Assembly: GCA_001801025.1 (NCBI GenBank)
Contig: MGWO01000007.1
Span: 496,001-560,000 of the forward strand
Length of the DNA stretch: 64,000 nt
Reading direction: 5' to 3'
From: Gallionellales bacterium GWA2_54_124
GTDB taxonomy: Bacteria; Pseudomonadota; Gammaproteobacteria; Burkholderiales; Gallionellaceae
Within the stretch, counting starts at the first letter, position 1, and the number at the start of each line of letters is the position of its first letter. A program made the translations under genes and the position numbers. Shown piece after piece: positions 34,925-43,926 of the stretch. The notes below the pieces were generated by a model. That model did not search any database and was not told the origin of the DNA. It saw only the letters and a list, made by a program, of their open reading frames with translations.

Positions 34925-36324
34925 ACGACAGAAAGTTGCGTTTGCTGCATTTGGAGGATGTGCCTTCGGATGCGGAGTTGATCAGGACCGAAATTAAGCG
35001 ATCCGGTCTTAATTTTGAATGGTTATGCGTCGACAACGAAGCTAGCTATAAGCGCGCCTTGTTGGATTTTCAGCCGGACATCATATTAGCGGACTATAAG
35101 TTGCCGACGTATGACGGAGCCCAAGCACTCCGTGCATCAAAGTCCATCGCACCACTGGTCCCATACATCGTCGTGACCGGCACGCTGGGAGAAGAGAAGA
35201 CCGTGGAGCTGATGCGTAACGGTGCCGTGGATTATGTACTCAAAGATAGGCTGGCCCGGTTGCCTGAAGCAATACGCAACGCATTGGAGAATGCCGAGTC
35301 GAACCGGCAACGTAAGGAGGTACAGAAAAAACTGATTGAAAGTGAAGCGATGCTGCGTGAGGCTCAGGCGATCTCGCACATCGGCAGCTGGCGATGCGAG
35401 TTGGCTGATGACCTCATTCATTGGTCCGAAGAGTCTTGCCTTATCCTTGGCCTTGAACATGATTGTGGTTCGCATGATCTCATTTCGTTCATCGAAAAGA
35501 TCGTGTTTGATGAGGACAGGTTGCTTGTTAAACAACAGTTTGAAGATGCACGAACAGGTCGTTCGGAATATAAATGCGAGTTCCGCATCCGTCGCTTAGA
35601 TGGCAAGATTCGATGGGTGCAAGCACGTGGCATGTTGATACGCGATGGCGAGGGAAAACCGCTCAGATTATCCGGTACCAATCTGGACATCACTGAACGC
35701 AAAGAAGCTGAAATCGAGCGATTGATAATGTTGGGCAAGATAGAGCTCAATCTTATGCAGTTCGTGTCAGCTATTTCGCGCGTACTGGAACAACGAGATC
35801 CGTATACAGCTGGCCACCAGCTTCGTGTCGCCGAGCTAGCCTTAAGCATTGCAATGGAATTGGGGCTGGATGAGCACCGCTGCAAGGGACTGCATTTGGC
35901 GGGCATGATGCATGATTTGGGCAAGATATCGATACCCTCTGAGATATTGAGCAAGCCTGGTCGCTTGAGTGAGATTGAATACATAATGGTGCGTACGCAT
36001 GCCGAGGCTGGCTATGAGGTCTTAAAGGAAATCGACTTCCCGTGGCCAATTGCCGACATGGTCCGCCAGCACCACGAGCGGATTGATGGCTCAGGTTACC
36101 CGCTGGGACTCAAGGGGGAGAAAATCTTGCTGGAAGGTTGCATACTTGGGGTCGCTGATGTGGTCGAGGCGATGTCGTCGCATCGTCCGTATCGACCAGG
36201 GTTGGGTATCGATGCGGCGCTAGACGAGATTAAGAAGGGCAAAGGTTTGTTGTACGACTCCTCGGTCGTTGATGCATGTCTTAAAATTTTTGGAGAGGGT
36301 CGGTTCGAGTTTACAAAAATGTAG
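34921..36324 (+). CDS. Response regulator with PAS and HD-GYP c-di-GMP phosphodiesterase domains
   Basis: 467 residues. Receiver (about 5-125) with Asp58 in [11 protein letters not shown] (about 145-265, ending [15 protein letters not shown]), then HD-GYP (about 285-460) with H331/D332 in MMHDLGK, HH at 384-385 and GYP at 392-394 in DGSGYP. The motifs look intact, so it should degrade c-di-GMP when phosphorylated. Last gene of the operon with the kinase; it opposes the GGDEF enzymes at 24.4 and 29.3 kb. Confidence 0.93.
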   Translation: MNDRKLRLLHLEDVPSDAELIRTEIKRSGLNFEWLCVDNEASYKRALLDFQPDIILADYKLPTYDGAQALRASKSIAPLVPYIVVTGTLGEEKTVELMRNGAVDYVLKDRLARLPEAIRNALENAESNRQRKEVQKKLIESEAMLREAQAISHIGSWRCELADDLIHWSEESCLILGLEHDCGSHDLISFIEKIVFDEDRLLVKQQFEDARTGRSEYKCEFRIRRLDGKIRWVQARGMLIRDGEGKPLRLSGTNLDITERKEAEIERLIMLGKIELNLMQFVSAISRVLEQRDPYTAGHQLRVAELALSIAMELGLDEHRCKGLHLAGMMHDLGKISIPSEILSKPGRLSEIEYIMVRTHAEAGYEVLKEIDFPWPIADMVRQHHERIDGSGYPLGLKGEKILLEGCILGVADVVEAMSSHRPYRPGLGIDAALDEIKKGKGLLYDSSVVDACLKIFGEGRFEFTKM

Positions 36325-36640
36325 AGACTTTCTCTAACTAGAATCAAATGCCACTTTTTTACAAGTCATGACGTATTAGAAGGCATATTTTTTAACCTCA
36401 GTTGAGAATGAACATACGCCTGAAAGCTGACCGTCGTGAACTCACCCTATGTCTCGATAGCGGTATTTGGCGAATAGCAGGTTTCGGGCAGTGTGAAAAC
36501 AATACAAGGTGAAATCTCTATCGTCTGCCTTTTTAAGTGCTACAACCCGAGACTAAGTGCAGAGCTTTATTTAGTGCGTCACGACATTAAAAGCCCCCGA
36601 AGTGAATAACTTCGGGGGGCTGAAACTCAGAGCGGCGTTG
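36325..36640. other. Intergenic region between converging genes
   Basis: 316 bases. The 3' end holds the hemH terminator. A segment GACCGTCGTGA...TGTCTCGAT (about 36432-36460) loosely resembles 28954-28980. Nothing else is seen. Confidence 0.5.
36592..36621 (-). terminator. Terminator after hemH
   Basis: AGCCCCCGAAGT and ACTTCGGGGGGCT form a 12-bp stem with one bulged G. On the minus strand it runs into CTTTTAA. It ends hemH and may also block transcripts from the convergent operon. Confidence 0.8.
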
Positions 36641-37726
36641 CTATTTCGCGCCCATCGCCAGTGCCAGCAAGCGTCCCTTTTCGCGATCGGCGGCATCGGG
36701 CAGATTCAGCCAGCCCTGCAGATTGTCCATCACGAGATCGGTCAGTGCTCTCATCCAGTCGTCCCGGTCGTTGAGGCAGGGGATGTAGTGGTATTCGCCG
36801 CCGCCTGCGTGCTGAAAATCTTCTCGCCCTTCCATGGCGATTTCCTCCAGTGTTTCTAAGCAGTCACCGACAAAACCGGGACAGACGATGTCCACGCGAC
36901 GCGTTTTTTGCCGGCCAAGTTCCAGTAAGGTGGCGGTCGTGTAAGGTTTAATCCATTCGGCGCGCCCGAAACGCGACTGGAAGCTGACGACATACTGCTC
37001 GCGCGTCAATCCCAGCGCTTCGGCGAGCAAGCGTCCGGACTTGTGGCATTCGCAGTGGTAGGGGTCGCCCTTGTCCAGCGTGTATTGCGGCACGCCGTGA
37101 AAACTCATCACCAGTTTTTCCGGACGACCGTGCTTTGTCCAATACTCATTGATGTTGGCTGCCAGCGATTTAATGTAGCCTGCGTCATCGTGAAAATGTT
37201 TGAGGGTGCGTATGGCCGGTATATTGCGCATTTTTTGCAGTTCGCCGAAAACCTGATCGAAGACGGGAGCGGTCGAGCTGGCTGCATACTGCGGAAACAG
37301 CGGTACGACGAGGATGCGCTGGCAGTTTTGCGCTTTTAAACGGCGCATGGCATCCGGGATTGACGGATTTCCGTAGGTCATCGCGAACTCAACTGCGAAG
37401 GGCGCACGGGTGCGTTCGCCCAGATAGCCTTGCAACATGATGGCCTGCTTTTCCGTGTAGACGCGCAGGGGCGAGCCTTCTGCGAGCCAGACGCTGGCAT
37501 ATTTTTCGGCGGATTTTTTCGGGCGTACGTTTAAAATAATACCGTTGAGTATCAGCCACCAGATCGCTCTGGGGATTTCAACAACGCGCCGATCTCCCAG
37601 AAATTGTTTGAGATAGGGGCGTACCGCCTTTGCGGTGGGGGCATCGGGCGTGCCTAAATTGACCAGCAAGATGCCGGTTTTTTCGGGTGTGCCGTGGGTG
37701 TAGCCGGGTTCGGTCAGGTAGGTCAT
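36641..37726 (-). CDS. hemH: Ferrochelatase
   Basis: Inserts Fe(II) into protoporphyrin IX, the last step of protohaem synthesis, at the cytoplasmic face of the membrane. 361 residues. Markers are [12 protein letters not shown] near the start, the active-site His in MSFHGVPQ, a [12 protein letters not shown] stretch and the late [19 protein letters not shown]. Relevant to the several haem proteins in the window. Monocistronic, with its own terminator. Confidence 0.97.
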   Translation of the reverse strand: MTYLTEPGYTHGTPEKTGILLVNLGTPDAPTAKAVRPYLKQFLGDRRVVEIPRAIWWLILNGIILNVRPKKSAEKYASVWLAEGSPLRVYTEKQAIMLQGYLGERTRAPFAVEFAMTYGNPSIPDAMRRLKAQNCQRILVVPLFPQYAASSTAPVFDQVFGELQKMRNIPAIRTLKHFHDDAGYIKSLAANINEYWTKHGRPEKLVMSFHGVPQYTLDKGDPYHCECHKSGRLLAEALGLTREQYVVSFQSRFGRAEWIKPYTTATLLELGRQKTRRVDIVCPGFVGDCLETLEEIAMEGREDFQHAGGGEYHYIPCLNDRDDWMRALTDLVMDNLQGWLNLPDAADREKGRLLALAMGAK

Positions 37727-37900
37727 ATTGGGTTTGCGTTGTGTTTAGTGTTTAGAGGCTATCACGCGCAAGCGGGAATGGATGCATTTTAAATTATCCG
37801 GACGGTCTGCTTTGAAATTTTTTATTCATACCGGCTGAGTTTGACAAACAGCTGTTTGAAAACTACAGTGCCAAACCTTTTAAGTAATTCCTTATATGCT

Positions 37901-38941
37901 ATGAAATTGACACTCCTGTTCCTTGTGATCGCTGCCAGCCTTTGCGCCTGTGGCCAAAAAGAAACCGCAGCACCTGTCAACCCGACGCGGCCAGCGCTCA
38001 CGCAGATCGTCGGCATGCATGCGGGAGAGGGGGCGGTGTACTACAGCGGTGAGATTCGTGCACGCAATGAACTGCCGGTGAGTTTTCGAGCAGGAGGCAA
38101 ACTCATCGCGCGTCCGGTTGAGGCAGGCTCTCAGGTTAAATCGGGGCAGGTGCTGGCAAGATTAGATCCTGCGGATGCAGCCTTGCAGGCGGGTGCTGCG
38201 CGTGCACAATATACGCTGGCCGAGAGCGAGGCGCTGCGCTATCGCGAGTTGCACCGCAAAGGTTTCGTGAGCCAGTCTGCGCTGGATGCAAAGGAGGCGG
38301 CCTTGCAGGCGGCGGTTGCACAGTCAGGATTGACGCATAACCAGTCTGATTACACCGTGCTGCGCGCCGGGTACGACGGGGTGGTGTCGGCAACCTTAGC
38401 TGAGGCGGGTCAGGTGGTCAGCGCCGGGCAGCCCGTTTTGCGGCTGGCACAATCGGGTGAAATCGAAGTCGCTATCGAAATTCCGGAAGCGGATTATGCT
38501 GCGCGGCATGTGGGCGACAAGGCGGATGTCGTATTGCTGACAGCTGAGGGGGAGCATATGAACGGGCGTTTGCGTGAACTGTCGCCATCCGCTGACCCTG
38601 TCAGCCGAACCTATGCGGCACGCGTGTCTGTCGCCGCCGCTTCAACTCATATCCCGCTGGGAATGACCGCACGGGTGCGTTTCGAGGCCGCTAAAACAGT
38701 CGCTGCCGAATTGTTGATTCCTGTTTCGGCGGTTTACCAGCAAGGTGCGCATCCGGCGGTCTGGATCGTCTCTGCAGATCATACGGTGAGTTTAAGACCG
38801 GTTGAAATCAGTGCTTATCGCGACAGCGGCGCTGTCATCACCAGCGGTCTGGCGGTAGGGGAGCGCATTGTGACGGCCGGCGTACACCGATTGTCAGCCG
38901 GTGAAAAAATTCAGCTGATCGCACCGGTAAGTGTCAAATGA
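37901..38941 (+). CDS. RND efflux periplasmic adaptor lipoprotein
   Basis: Membrane-fusion subunit of a tripartite efflux pump. From ATG 37901, 346 residues; the longer frame lacks a signal at its start. Lipoprotein signal with ASLCACGQKE. Barrel-sandwich halves (RPVEAGSQVKSGQVLARLD and SATLAEAGQVVSAGQPVLRLAQ) flank a short helical hairpin (about 95-140), followed by the beta-barrel and membrane-proximal parts. Its stop overlaps the permease start. No outer-membrane channel gene is adjacent. Confidence 0.92.
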   Translation: MKLTLLFLVIAASLCACGQKETAAPVNPTRPALTQIVGMHAGEGAVYYSGEIRARNELPVSFRAGGKLIARPVEAGSQVKSGQVLARLDPADAALQAGAARAQYTLAESEALRYRELHRKGFVSQSALDAKEAALQAAVAQSGLTHNQSDYTVLRAGYDGVVSATLAEAGQVVSAGQPVLRLAQSGEIEVAIEIPEADYAARHVGDKADVVLLTAEGEHMNGRLRELSPSADPVSRTYAARVSVAAASTHIPLGMTARVRFEAAKTVAAELLIPVSAVYQQGAHPAVWIVSADHTVSLRPVEISAYRDSGAVITSGLAVGERIVTAGVHRLSAGEKIQLIAPVSVK

Positions 38942-41900
38942 AAGGGCCGAATCTTTCCGCCTGGGCGTTAACGCACCAGCAAATGGTGCTGTATCTGATC
39001 ATCGTGCTGACTGCGGCCGGCGTGATCTCGTATTTCAATTTAGGCCGCGCTGAGGACCCTGATTTTACCTTTAAGGTCATGGCGGTTCGTACGCAATGGC
39101 CGGGTGCGGATACACAGCAGGTTGAGCACGAGCTGACCGAACGGATCGAGAAAAAGTTGCAGGAAACCGCCTGGGTCGATGTGTTGCGCTCGGCTTCCAA
39201 ACCCGGCGAATCGATGGTGTTTGTGATGCTCAAGGATTACACCCCTAAGCAGGAAGTGCCTGAAGCCTGGCGTCAGGTGCGCAAAAAACTCGACGATATT
39301 CGTCACACCCTGCCCGCCGGCGTGCAGGGTCCGTTTCCCAATGAGGAATTCGGCGATGTGATGATCAATATTTTTGCGCTGACAGGCGACGGCTTTGATC
39401 TGGCCGATTTGCGACGCCATGCGGATCAGATCGCGCTCGATTTAAAACGCGTGCCCGATGTTAAACGGGTCGAACTGATCGGGGTGCAGGATGAAAAAAT
39501 CTATCTGGATGCGAGCCCCGCACGTCTGGCAAGCTTCGGCGTCACCCCGGCGCAGATTGGTGCCGCGCTGCAACAGCAAAATGCGATCGCGCCTGCCGGT
39601 TTTCTGGATACCAGTACCGACCGGATCTGGCTGCGCGCGTCGGGCGGCTTCGACAGCATCGAGCGCATCCGCAATACCGATTTGCTGGTCAACGGCAAAC
39701 ATCTGCGACTGGGCGATATCGTCAAAGTCTCGCGAGGCCTGAATGAACCTGCGCGTCCCGGTATGCGGGTGGACGGCGTGCCTGCCATCGGGATCGGCGT
39801 CATCATGGACAAGGGCGGCAATGTGATCGGCCTGGGCGAGCATCTGAAGGCGGCCATGAAAGCGATTTCAGCGAATCTGCCGGTCGGCATCGACGTTCAT
39901 GTTGTCGCCAATCAGCCGGAAGTCGTCAAGGAATCCGTGTCTTTGTTTCAGGACTCCTTATCCGAGGCAATTTTGATCGTGCTGGTGGTGTCCTTTCTGA
40001 GTCTGGGCTGGCGCACGGGCACGGTGGTCGCCTTGTCCATTCCGCTGGTGCTGGCGATCACCTTTTTCATGATGAAGATTTTCGGCATCGATTTGCAGCG
40101 CATCTCGCTGGGCGCGCTGGTGATCGCATTAGGGTTGCTGGTCGACGATGCGATCATCGCGGTTGAAATGATGGTCGTGAAAATGGAGCAGGGCTGGGAC
40201 AGGTTTCAGGCGGCCACCTATGCCTATACTTCGACGGCCTTCCCGATGCTGACCGGTACGCTGATTACGGCGGCGGCTTTCACGCCGGTCGGTTTTTCCA
40301 AATCAGCTGCCAGTGAATATACTTTTTCGATTTTTGCCGTGGTGACTATTGCTTTGATCGTGTCGTGGCTGGTGGCGGTGGTGTTCACGCCCTACTTGGG
40401 CTACAAGCTGCTCGATCCTGCCAAGCTGATCGCCAATGCACAAAAGCACGGTGAGGATATCTACGACACGCCGTTCTACAAGCGTTTTCGTGCGCTTTTA
40501 GTGTGGTGTCTGAAAAATCGCTGGAAGGTGATCGGTGGCACGCTGCTGCTGTTCGTGTTGTCGATTGTGGCATTCGGTCAGGGCGTGCAGAAGCAGTTCT
40601 TCCCCTCTTCCAGCCGTCTGGAATTACTCGTGGATGTCTGGCTGCCGCAGGGTGCGTCGCTCAAAGCCACCGGCCATGAAGTGGGCCGCATCGAGGCGCT
40701 GCTCAAGAGCGATCCTGCCGTCAACAGCTTTTCCTGTTATGTCGGCAACAGCTCGCCGCGCTTCTTCTTGTCGCTGGATGTGAAACTGTTCAGCGATAAT
40801 TACGGTCAGTGCGTGATTCTGACTAAAGATTTTAAGGCACGCGAAGCGTTGAAAGTGCGACTGGAGCAGATATTCACCTCCGCCGAAGGCGGCTTCGGTC
40901 ATATACATCCGCATGTGCTCAGGCTGGAAAACGGCCCGCCCGTCGGTTATCCGGTGCAGTTCCGTGTCAGCGGTGCGGACGTCGAGCAGGTTAGACTGAT
41001 TGCCGAGCAGGTCTCCACGATGATGCGCGCTAATTCCCATCTGCAGGATGTCAGCTTCGACTGGAACGAAAAGGTCAAAAGCGTGCATCTGATCGTCGAT
41101 CAGGACAAGGCGCGCGTGCTGGGGATTTCGAGTCGCGACATCGCACAGACGATGCAAGGCTGGCTCAATGGCGTGGCGCTCACCCAGTATCGCGAAGACG
41201 ATCAGCTGATCGACGTGGTGTGGCGGGGGGCTGCCGATGCACGCACCCTCGATCGCCTCGCGGGGCTGGATATTCCCACCGCCGGTGGCCGCCATGTGCC
41301 ACTGTCTCAGGTGGCGCGTCTGGTGCCGGTGCTCGAAGAGGCTGTGGTCTGGCGTCGCAACCGGCAGCCGACCATGTCGGTGCTAGCGGACATGAGCGAC
41401 AAGACGCAGCCTGCCACGGTGTCCCGTCAGCTGGACGCGCAGCTCAATGCGCTGCGTGAGAAGCTGCCGGCGGGCTTTCATATCGAGATGGGCGGCAGCG
41501 TCGAGGAATCCGCCAAGGGCGAAAAAGCCATCATGGCCGTGATGCCGCTGATGCTGGTCGGCGTGATTACGCTGCTGATGATGCAGTTGCAAAGCATCAG
41601 CCGCACCATCATCGTGCTGCTTACCGCACCCCTGGGGATGATAGGCGTGACAGCCGCGCTGCTGATTTTTCAGGTGCCGTTTGGTTTCGTCGCCAATCTG
41701 GGCTTTATCGCGCTAGCCGGCATGATCATGAGAAATTCGGTGATACTGGTCGACCAAATCCGTCAGGACGAGGCAGATGGAAAAACTAGCTGGGAGGCGA
41801 TTGTCGGTTCCACGGTGCGGCGTTTCCGTCCCATCATGCTGACCGCGGCGGCCGCGATTCTGGCGATGATCCCGCTGACCCGTCAGGTGTTCTGGGGGCC

Positions 41901-42003
41901 GATGGCCGTCACCATTATGGGCGGGCTGGTGGTGGCTACCCTGCTGACCTGTCTGTTCTTGCCAGCGTTGTATGCCGCGTGGTTTAAGGTGGAAGAGGAT
42001 TAG
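38938..42003 (+). CDS. RND family efflux permease
   Basis: Inner-membrane proton-driven pump, 1021 residues, AcrB/MMPL type. Twelve membrane helices are expected in the usual 1+5+1+5 plan with two large periplasmic loops. The first helix is followed by FNLGRAEDPDF. Helix 4 carries the proton-relay Asp pair in LLVDDAIIAVEMM. The second half mirrors this with GFIALAGMIMRNSVILVDQI. The sequence resembles the single-adaptor VexF/OqxB-like or cation-independent HAE group; the substrate cannot be told. Its stop overlaps that of the convergent YkgJ-like gene. Confidence 0.94.
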   Translation: MKGPNLSAWALTHQQMVLYLIIVLTAAGVISYFNLGRAEDPDFTFKVMAVRTQWPGADTQQVEHELTERIEKKLQETAWVDVLRSASKPGESMVFVMLKDYTPKQEVPEAWRQVRKKLDDIRHTLPAGVQGPFPNEEFGDVMINIFALTGDGFDLADLRRHADQIALDLKRVPDVKRVELIGVQDEKIYLDASPARLASFGVTPAQIGAALQQQNAIAPAGFLDTSTDRIWLRASGGFDSIERIRNTDLLVNGKHLRLGDIVKVSRGLNEPARPGMRVDGVPAIGIGVIMDKGGNVIGLGEHLKAAMKAISANLPVGIDVHVVANQPEVVKESVSLFQDSLSEAILIVLVVSFLSLGWRTGTVVALSIPLVLAITFFMMKIFGIDLQRISLGALVIALGLLVDDAIIAVEMMVVKMEQGWDRFQAATYAYTSTAFPMLTGTLITAAAFTPVGFSKSAASEYTFSIFAVVTIALIVSWLVAVVFTPYLGYKLLDPAKLIANAQKHGEDIYDTPFYKRFRALLVWCLKNRWKVIGGTLLLFVLSIVAFGQGVQKQFFPSSSRLELLVDVWLPQGASLKATGHEVGRIEALLKSDPAVNSFSCYVGNSSPRFFLSLDVKLFSDNYGQCVILTKDFKAREALKVRLEQIFTSAEGGFGHIHPHVLRLENGPPVGYPVQFRVSGADVEQVRLIAEQVSTMMRANSHLQDVSFDWNEKVKSVHLIVDQDKARVLGISSRDIAQTMQGWLNGVALTQYREDDQLIDVVWRGAADARTLDRLAGLDIPTAGGRHVPLSQVARLVPVLEEAVVWRRNRQPTMSVLADMSDKTQPATVSRQLDAQLNALREKLPAGFHIEMGGSVEESAKGEKAIMAVMPLMLVGVITLLMMQLQSISRTIIVLLTAPLGMIGVTAALLIFQVPFGFVANLGFIALAGMIMRNSVILVDQIRQDEADGKTSWEAIVGSTVRRFRPIMLTAAAAILAMIPLTRQVFWGPMAVTIMGGLVVATLLTCLFLPALYAAWFKVEED

Positions 42004-42302
42004 TCGATGTGATGCAGGCGCCGCTGGTCAAGGCAGTCATCGTCGCCCGCCTGATACTCGCCGCAGATCATCGGGCGCTGTGCGTAGATGGTGCACAGCA
42101 TGGTTTTCCGGTCCAGCGCCGCGCACCAGCCATCTTCACGTCGTGCCATCACCCAGCCGCCCCAGCGGTCCTGTTCGGTTAATTCGGGCGGGATGTCATC
42201 GTCTCCCATCAGCATTACCTCAAGGCGGCAGCAGCACGCTTTGCAGGTGGCGCAGGTGGTGCGCTCCTGGGGGTCGCAAGCAGATATAGTCATAGCGTGC
42301 AT
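42000..42302 (-). CDS. YkgJ family cysteine cluster protein
   Basis: Up to 100 residues (start may be three codons later). The Cys pattern CATCKACCCR, then CAALDRKTMLCTIYAQRPMICGEY, is that of the YkgJ/CxxCxxCC zinc- or iron-chelating family. Cytoplasmic, function unknown. Converges on the RND permease with a four-base overlap of stop codons. Confidence 0.85.
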   Translation of the reverse strand: MHAMTISACDPQERTTCATCKACCCRLEVMLMGDDDIPPELTEQDRWGGWVMARREDGWCAALDRKTMLCTIYAQRPMICGEYQAGDDDCLDQRRLHHID

Positions 42303-42360
42303 TCTCGCATCATGCCGGATTTATGCCAAATAGGAACGGACGATAATGGGATAATGCCGT

Positions 42361-43308
42361 ATGAAAAATAAATCCCCCGCTACCGCGAAAGTGCGCCCCG
42401 TTCCTGCCGAAAAACTGCATCCGGGAAATCCGCATCGCGGTCGCTATGATTTTACCCAATTGATAGCCGCGAGTCCCGAGCTGGCGGCGTTTATCTCAAT
42501 TAATCCCTATGGCGATGAGTCGATCGATTTTGCGAATCCTGCTGCGGTCAGAGCGCTCAACCGCGCACTGCTGATTCAGTATTACGGCATTCAAGGCTGG
42601 GACATTCCTGCACGCTACCTGTGTCCGCCGATTCCGGGGCGCGCGGATTATCTGCACTATCTGGCGGATTTGCTGGCCGAAGGCGGCGTTGTGCCGACTG
42701 GTGTGCGGGTGCTCGATATCGGTACGGGGGCAAACTGCATTTATCCTTTGCTAGGACACCGCACGTTTGGCTGGCAATTCGTCGGTAGCGACATTGATCC
42801 GGCGGCGCTTGAAAACGCGCAACGCATACTGGACGCCAATCCCGATTTGAGCGGCGCGATCGAATTGCGTTTGCAGCGCTCACAGCAGGCGATTTTCAAC
42901 GGGGTGGTGAAGCCTGGCGAGACTTTCGATCTGACCCTGTGCAATCCGCCGTTTCATGGCTCGCTGGCCGAGGCCAATCTGGGCACGCAGCAAAAGTGGA
43001 AGAACCTTGGTAAAAGCGCTTCGCTCAATTTCGGCGGGCAGGGCGCGGAGTTGTGGTGTTCGGGCGGCGAGGAAGCATTTGTCTGCCGTATGATTGCCGA
43101 GAGTGCTCAGGTTAACTGTCTGTGGCATAGCTCGCTGATCTCCAAAGCGTCCAGTTTGCCCGGTATTTATCGTGCACTCAAAAATGCAGCCGTGCAGGAG
43201 GTCAGGACGGTAGATATGGCGCAGGGGCAGAAGAAGAGCCGCTTTGTCGCGTGGACTTTTCGCGACGCGTCACAGCGGCGCGACTGGTTTATCAACGGGG
43301 CTTTGTAG
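42361..43308 (+). CDS. rlmF: 23S rRNA (adenine-1618 N6)-methyltransferase RlmF
   Basis: Methylates A1618 of 23S rRNA using S-adenosylmethionine. 315 residues, close to E. coli RlmF. Markers are [13 protein letters not shown] at the start, the SAM motif [14 protein letters not shown] (about 118-131) and the catalytic [12 protein letters not shown] basic N-terminus fits rRNA binding. Immediately downstream, in the same frame, lies a chemotaxis-receptor fragment. Confidence 0.95.
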   Translation: MKNKSPATAKVRPVPAEKLHPGNPHRGRYDFTQLIAASPELAAFISINPYGDESIDFANPAAVRALNRALLIQYYGIQGWDIPARYLCPPIPGRADYLHYLADLLAEGGVVPTGVRVLDIGTGANCIYPLLGHRTFGWQFVGSDIDPAALENAQRILDANPDLSGAIELRLQRSQQAIFNGVVKPGETFDLTLCNPPFHGSLAEANLGTQQKWKNLGKSASLNFGGQGAELWCSGGEEAFVCRMIAESAQVNCLWHSSLISKASSLPGIYRALKNAAVQEVRTVDMAQGQKKSRFVAWTFRDASQRRDWFINGAL

Positions 43309-43326
43309 GTCGTTTGGCATTTTGCC

Positions 43327-43866
43327 AGCCGATTAGCGGCAAACGCTGAGATTTCTGCGATTTTTCGTGTGATTCGTGAGGTGGCGGATCAGACCAATTT
43401 GCTGGCGTTGAATGCGGCGATTGAAGCGGCGCGTGCGGGAGAGGCAGGGCGCGGTTTTGCGGTGGTCGCTGATGAAGTCCGCAAGCTTGCTGAGAAAACG
43501 GCCAGTTCGGCCGGCGAGATCACCAAGATGATTGCCGGCATACAGGAGAGTTCAGCTCAGGCGGTACAAAATATCCATCATGCGGTTGAACAGGCTGAAA
43601 CAACGGCCAATTATGCAGAAAATGCCCGCGAATCGATTGAGCGCATACACAGCAGCGCGGTGAAAAGCGAGGGATTTGCGCGCGACATTACCCATGCGAT
43701 CGGCGAGCAGTCGAAAGCGAGCAGCCTGATTGCCCAGAAAATCGAGGGGATCTCACGCATGAGTGAAGAAAATGCGCAAAGCGTGATGCATTCGGGGCAG
43801 GCGATGCATGAACTGGAAAACGAATCGCAGGTGTTGCAGGCGGCCGTAGCGCGCTTCAAAGTCTGA
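43327..43866 (+). pseudogene. C-terminal fragment of a methyl-accepting chemotaxis protein
   Basis: About 180 codons of the signalling domain only. The hairpin tip is present ([31 protein letters not shown] in two pieces: [19 protein letters not shown] and [20 protein letters not shown]). MCP-like sequence already begins before the first possible start (GTG 43369), with [13 protein letters not shown] readable from 43330, so the 5' part with membrane helices, sensor and HAMP has been lost. The upstream boundary is within 20 bases of the rlmF stop. It could still make a soluble fragment, but no SD is evident. Confidence 0.8.
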
Positions 43867-43926
43867 ATTGTTAAGCAACGTGTAATTACAGCAGAGTGCT
43901 GATTAGCGCTCTGTTATCATATTACC

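Noticed and set aside
28951-36470. Shared element between about 28954-28980 and 36432-36460 (CCGTCGTGA...TGTCTCGAT)
   Set aside because: Only scattered matches over about 30 bases; too weak to call a repeat by eye.
42000-42003. Possible frameshift because the RND permease and YkgJ-like genes overlap
   Set aside because: They are convergent and share only stop-codon bases; both proteins end normally.
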